From Methanomassiliicoccales archaeon (lineage in GTDB: Archaea > Thermoplasmatota > Thermoplasmata > Methanomassiliicoccales > JACIVX01): 6,707 bases of DNA. The position numbers were made by a program, and so were the translations under genes. Below the pieces are notes generated by a model that worked only from the letters and a program-made list of their open reading frames with translations, searched no databases and was not told the origin of the DNA. The stretch's first letter is position 1. Every line of letters begins with the position of its first letter. This document shows, piece by piece, positions 6,322 through 6,707 of this stretch. The stretch is from the NCBI GenBank assembly GCA_024464195.1, contig JANHAK010000067.1:1-6707 (forward strand). The letters are read 5' to 3'.

Positions 6322-6707
6322 TCATGAAAGCGACGACCCTAAAATGATCTTTTTCACATAATCGACATCTGCTGGGACAGATTCAATCTTTCCGAAGGAT
6401 CTTATAATCGTGTCTGGATCCTTAAGCACGTTACCCGTGCAGATGCAGACGACTGTCTCCTCCTTTCCAATTTCTTTGAGATGCGCCATTTTGAAAAGAC
6501 CAGCAATCGATGCCGCGCTCGCTGGTTCAACGCCTATACCTTCAGCCCTGCCTAGAATTCTCTGCGCGTCCAGTATTTCTTCATCAGTCACTTCGATAGC
6601 ACAGCCGCCAGTCTCATAAATTGCTTTCAAAGCCTTCTTTCCACTGACTGGATTTCCAATTCTGATCGCTGTGGCGATTGTTTCAGGATGTTCAACGGCT
6701 GTAAAAT
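6322..6707 (-). CDS. thrC: Threonine synthase (C-terminal part; begins past the right edge)
   Basis: Threonine synthase is a PLP enzyme that converts O-phospho-L-homoserine to L-threonine and phosphate, the last step of threonine synthesis. The final 127 codons are visible and stay open to the window edge. Recognisable family blocks are EHPETIATAIRIGNP near the start of the visible part, VTDEEILDAQ in the middle, EGIGVEPASAAS (the conserved segment near the cofactor), and CTGNVLKDPD towards the C-terminus. The PLP-binding lysine lies outside the window. A TTG at 6630 could be mistaken for the start, but family sequence continues upstream of it without interruption. Cysteate synthase, a ThrC relative in some methanogens, is an alternative that this fragment cannot fully exclude. 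The neighbouring ATPase gene is codirectional but lies beyond an oligo-T tract. Confidence 0.9.
   Translation of the reverse strand, partial: FTAVEHPETIATAIRIGNPVSGKKALKAIYETGGCAIEVTDEEILDAQRILGRAEGIGVEPASAASIAGLFKMAHLKEIGKEETVVCICTGNVLKDPDTIIRSFGKIESVPADVDYVKKIILGSSLS

Noticed and set aside
6322..6630. Reading thrC as a complete 102-residue small protein from TTG at 6630
   Set aside because: Conserved threonine synthase sequence (EHPETIATAIRIGNP) continues in frame upstream to the window edge, so it is the tail of a longer gene.
1..6707. CRISPR arrays, tRNA or rRNA genes, insertion sequences
   Set aside because: Gaps are at most about 130 bases and contain no regularly spaced repeats, cloverleaf-like sequence or terminal inverted repeats that I could find by eye.

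Overview
The window looks like chromosomal DNA from a euryarchaeon. The main reasons are a membrane-anchored archaeal Lon protease (LonB), a Hel308-type superfamily 2 helicase, an archaeal-type NMN adenylyltransferase (NadM) and a single-domain KaiC/RecA-like ATPase. TATA-like boxes with little or no leader lie before several genes, and oligo-T tracts follow two of the minus-strand genes. The protein sequences remind me most of Thermoplasmata, including the Methanomassiliicoccales side, but that is recollection and not a search. Gene density is very high: no gap exceeds about 130 bases and no gene looks broken.

Layout. Positions 1-210 (minus) hold the first 70 codons of nadM, which begins at a TTG behind a good Shine-Dalgarno and runs off the left edge. 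Positions 297-2282 (minus) hold lonB, ending at a T8 tract. A divergent promoter region of about 130 bases follows. Positions 2413-3339 (plus) encode a ten-helix EamA/DMT-family transporter, and its 3' end overlaps the start of hel308 by 29 bases, so the two probably share a transcript. Positions 3311-5509 (plus) hold hel308. Its stop codon interlocks tail to tail with that of a KaiC-like ATPase gene (5506-6219, minus). Positions 6322-6707 (minus) hold the last 127 codons of threonine synthase, which runs off the right edge and is followed by a T7 tract.

How the genes relate. Most are housekeeping genes: NAD synthesis, membrane protein quality control, restart of stalled replication forks, and threonine synthesis. 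I see no evidence for a dedicated new multi-gene system. The points most worth a second look are the zero-gap convergent junction between hel308 and the KaiC-like gene, a PCNA-binding-like peptide at the extreme C-terminus of Hel308, an altered Walker A motif in the KaiC-like ATPase, and a GATTCTTTT motif downstream of all three minus-strand genes whose 3' ends are visible.
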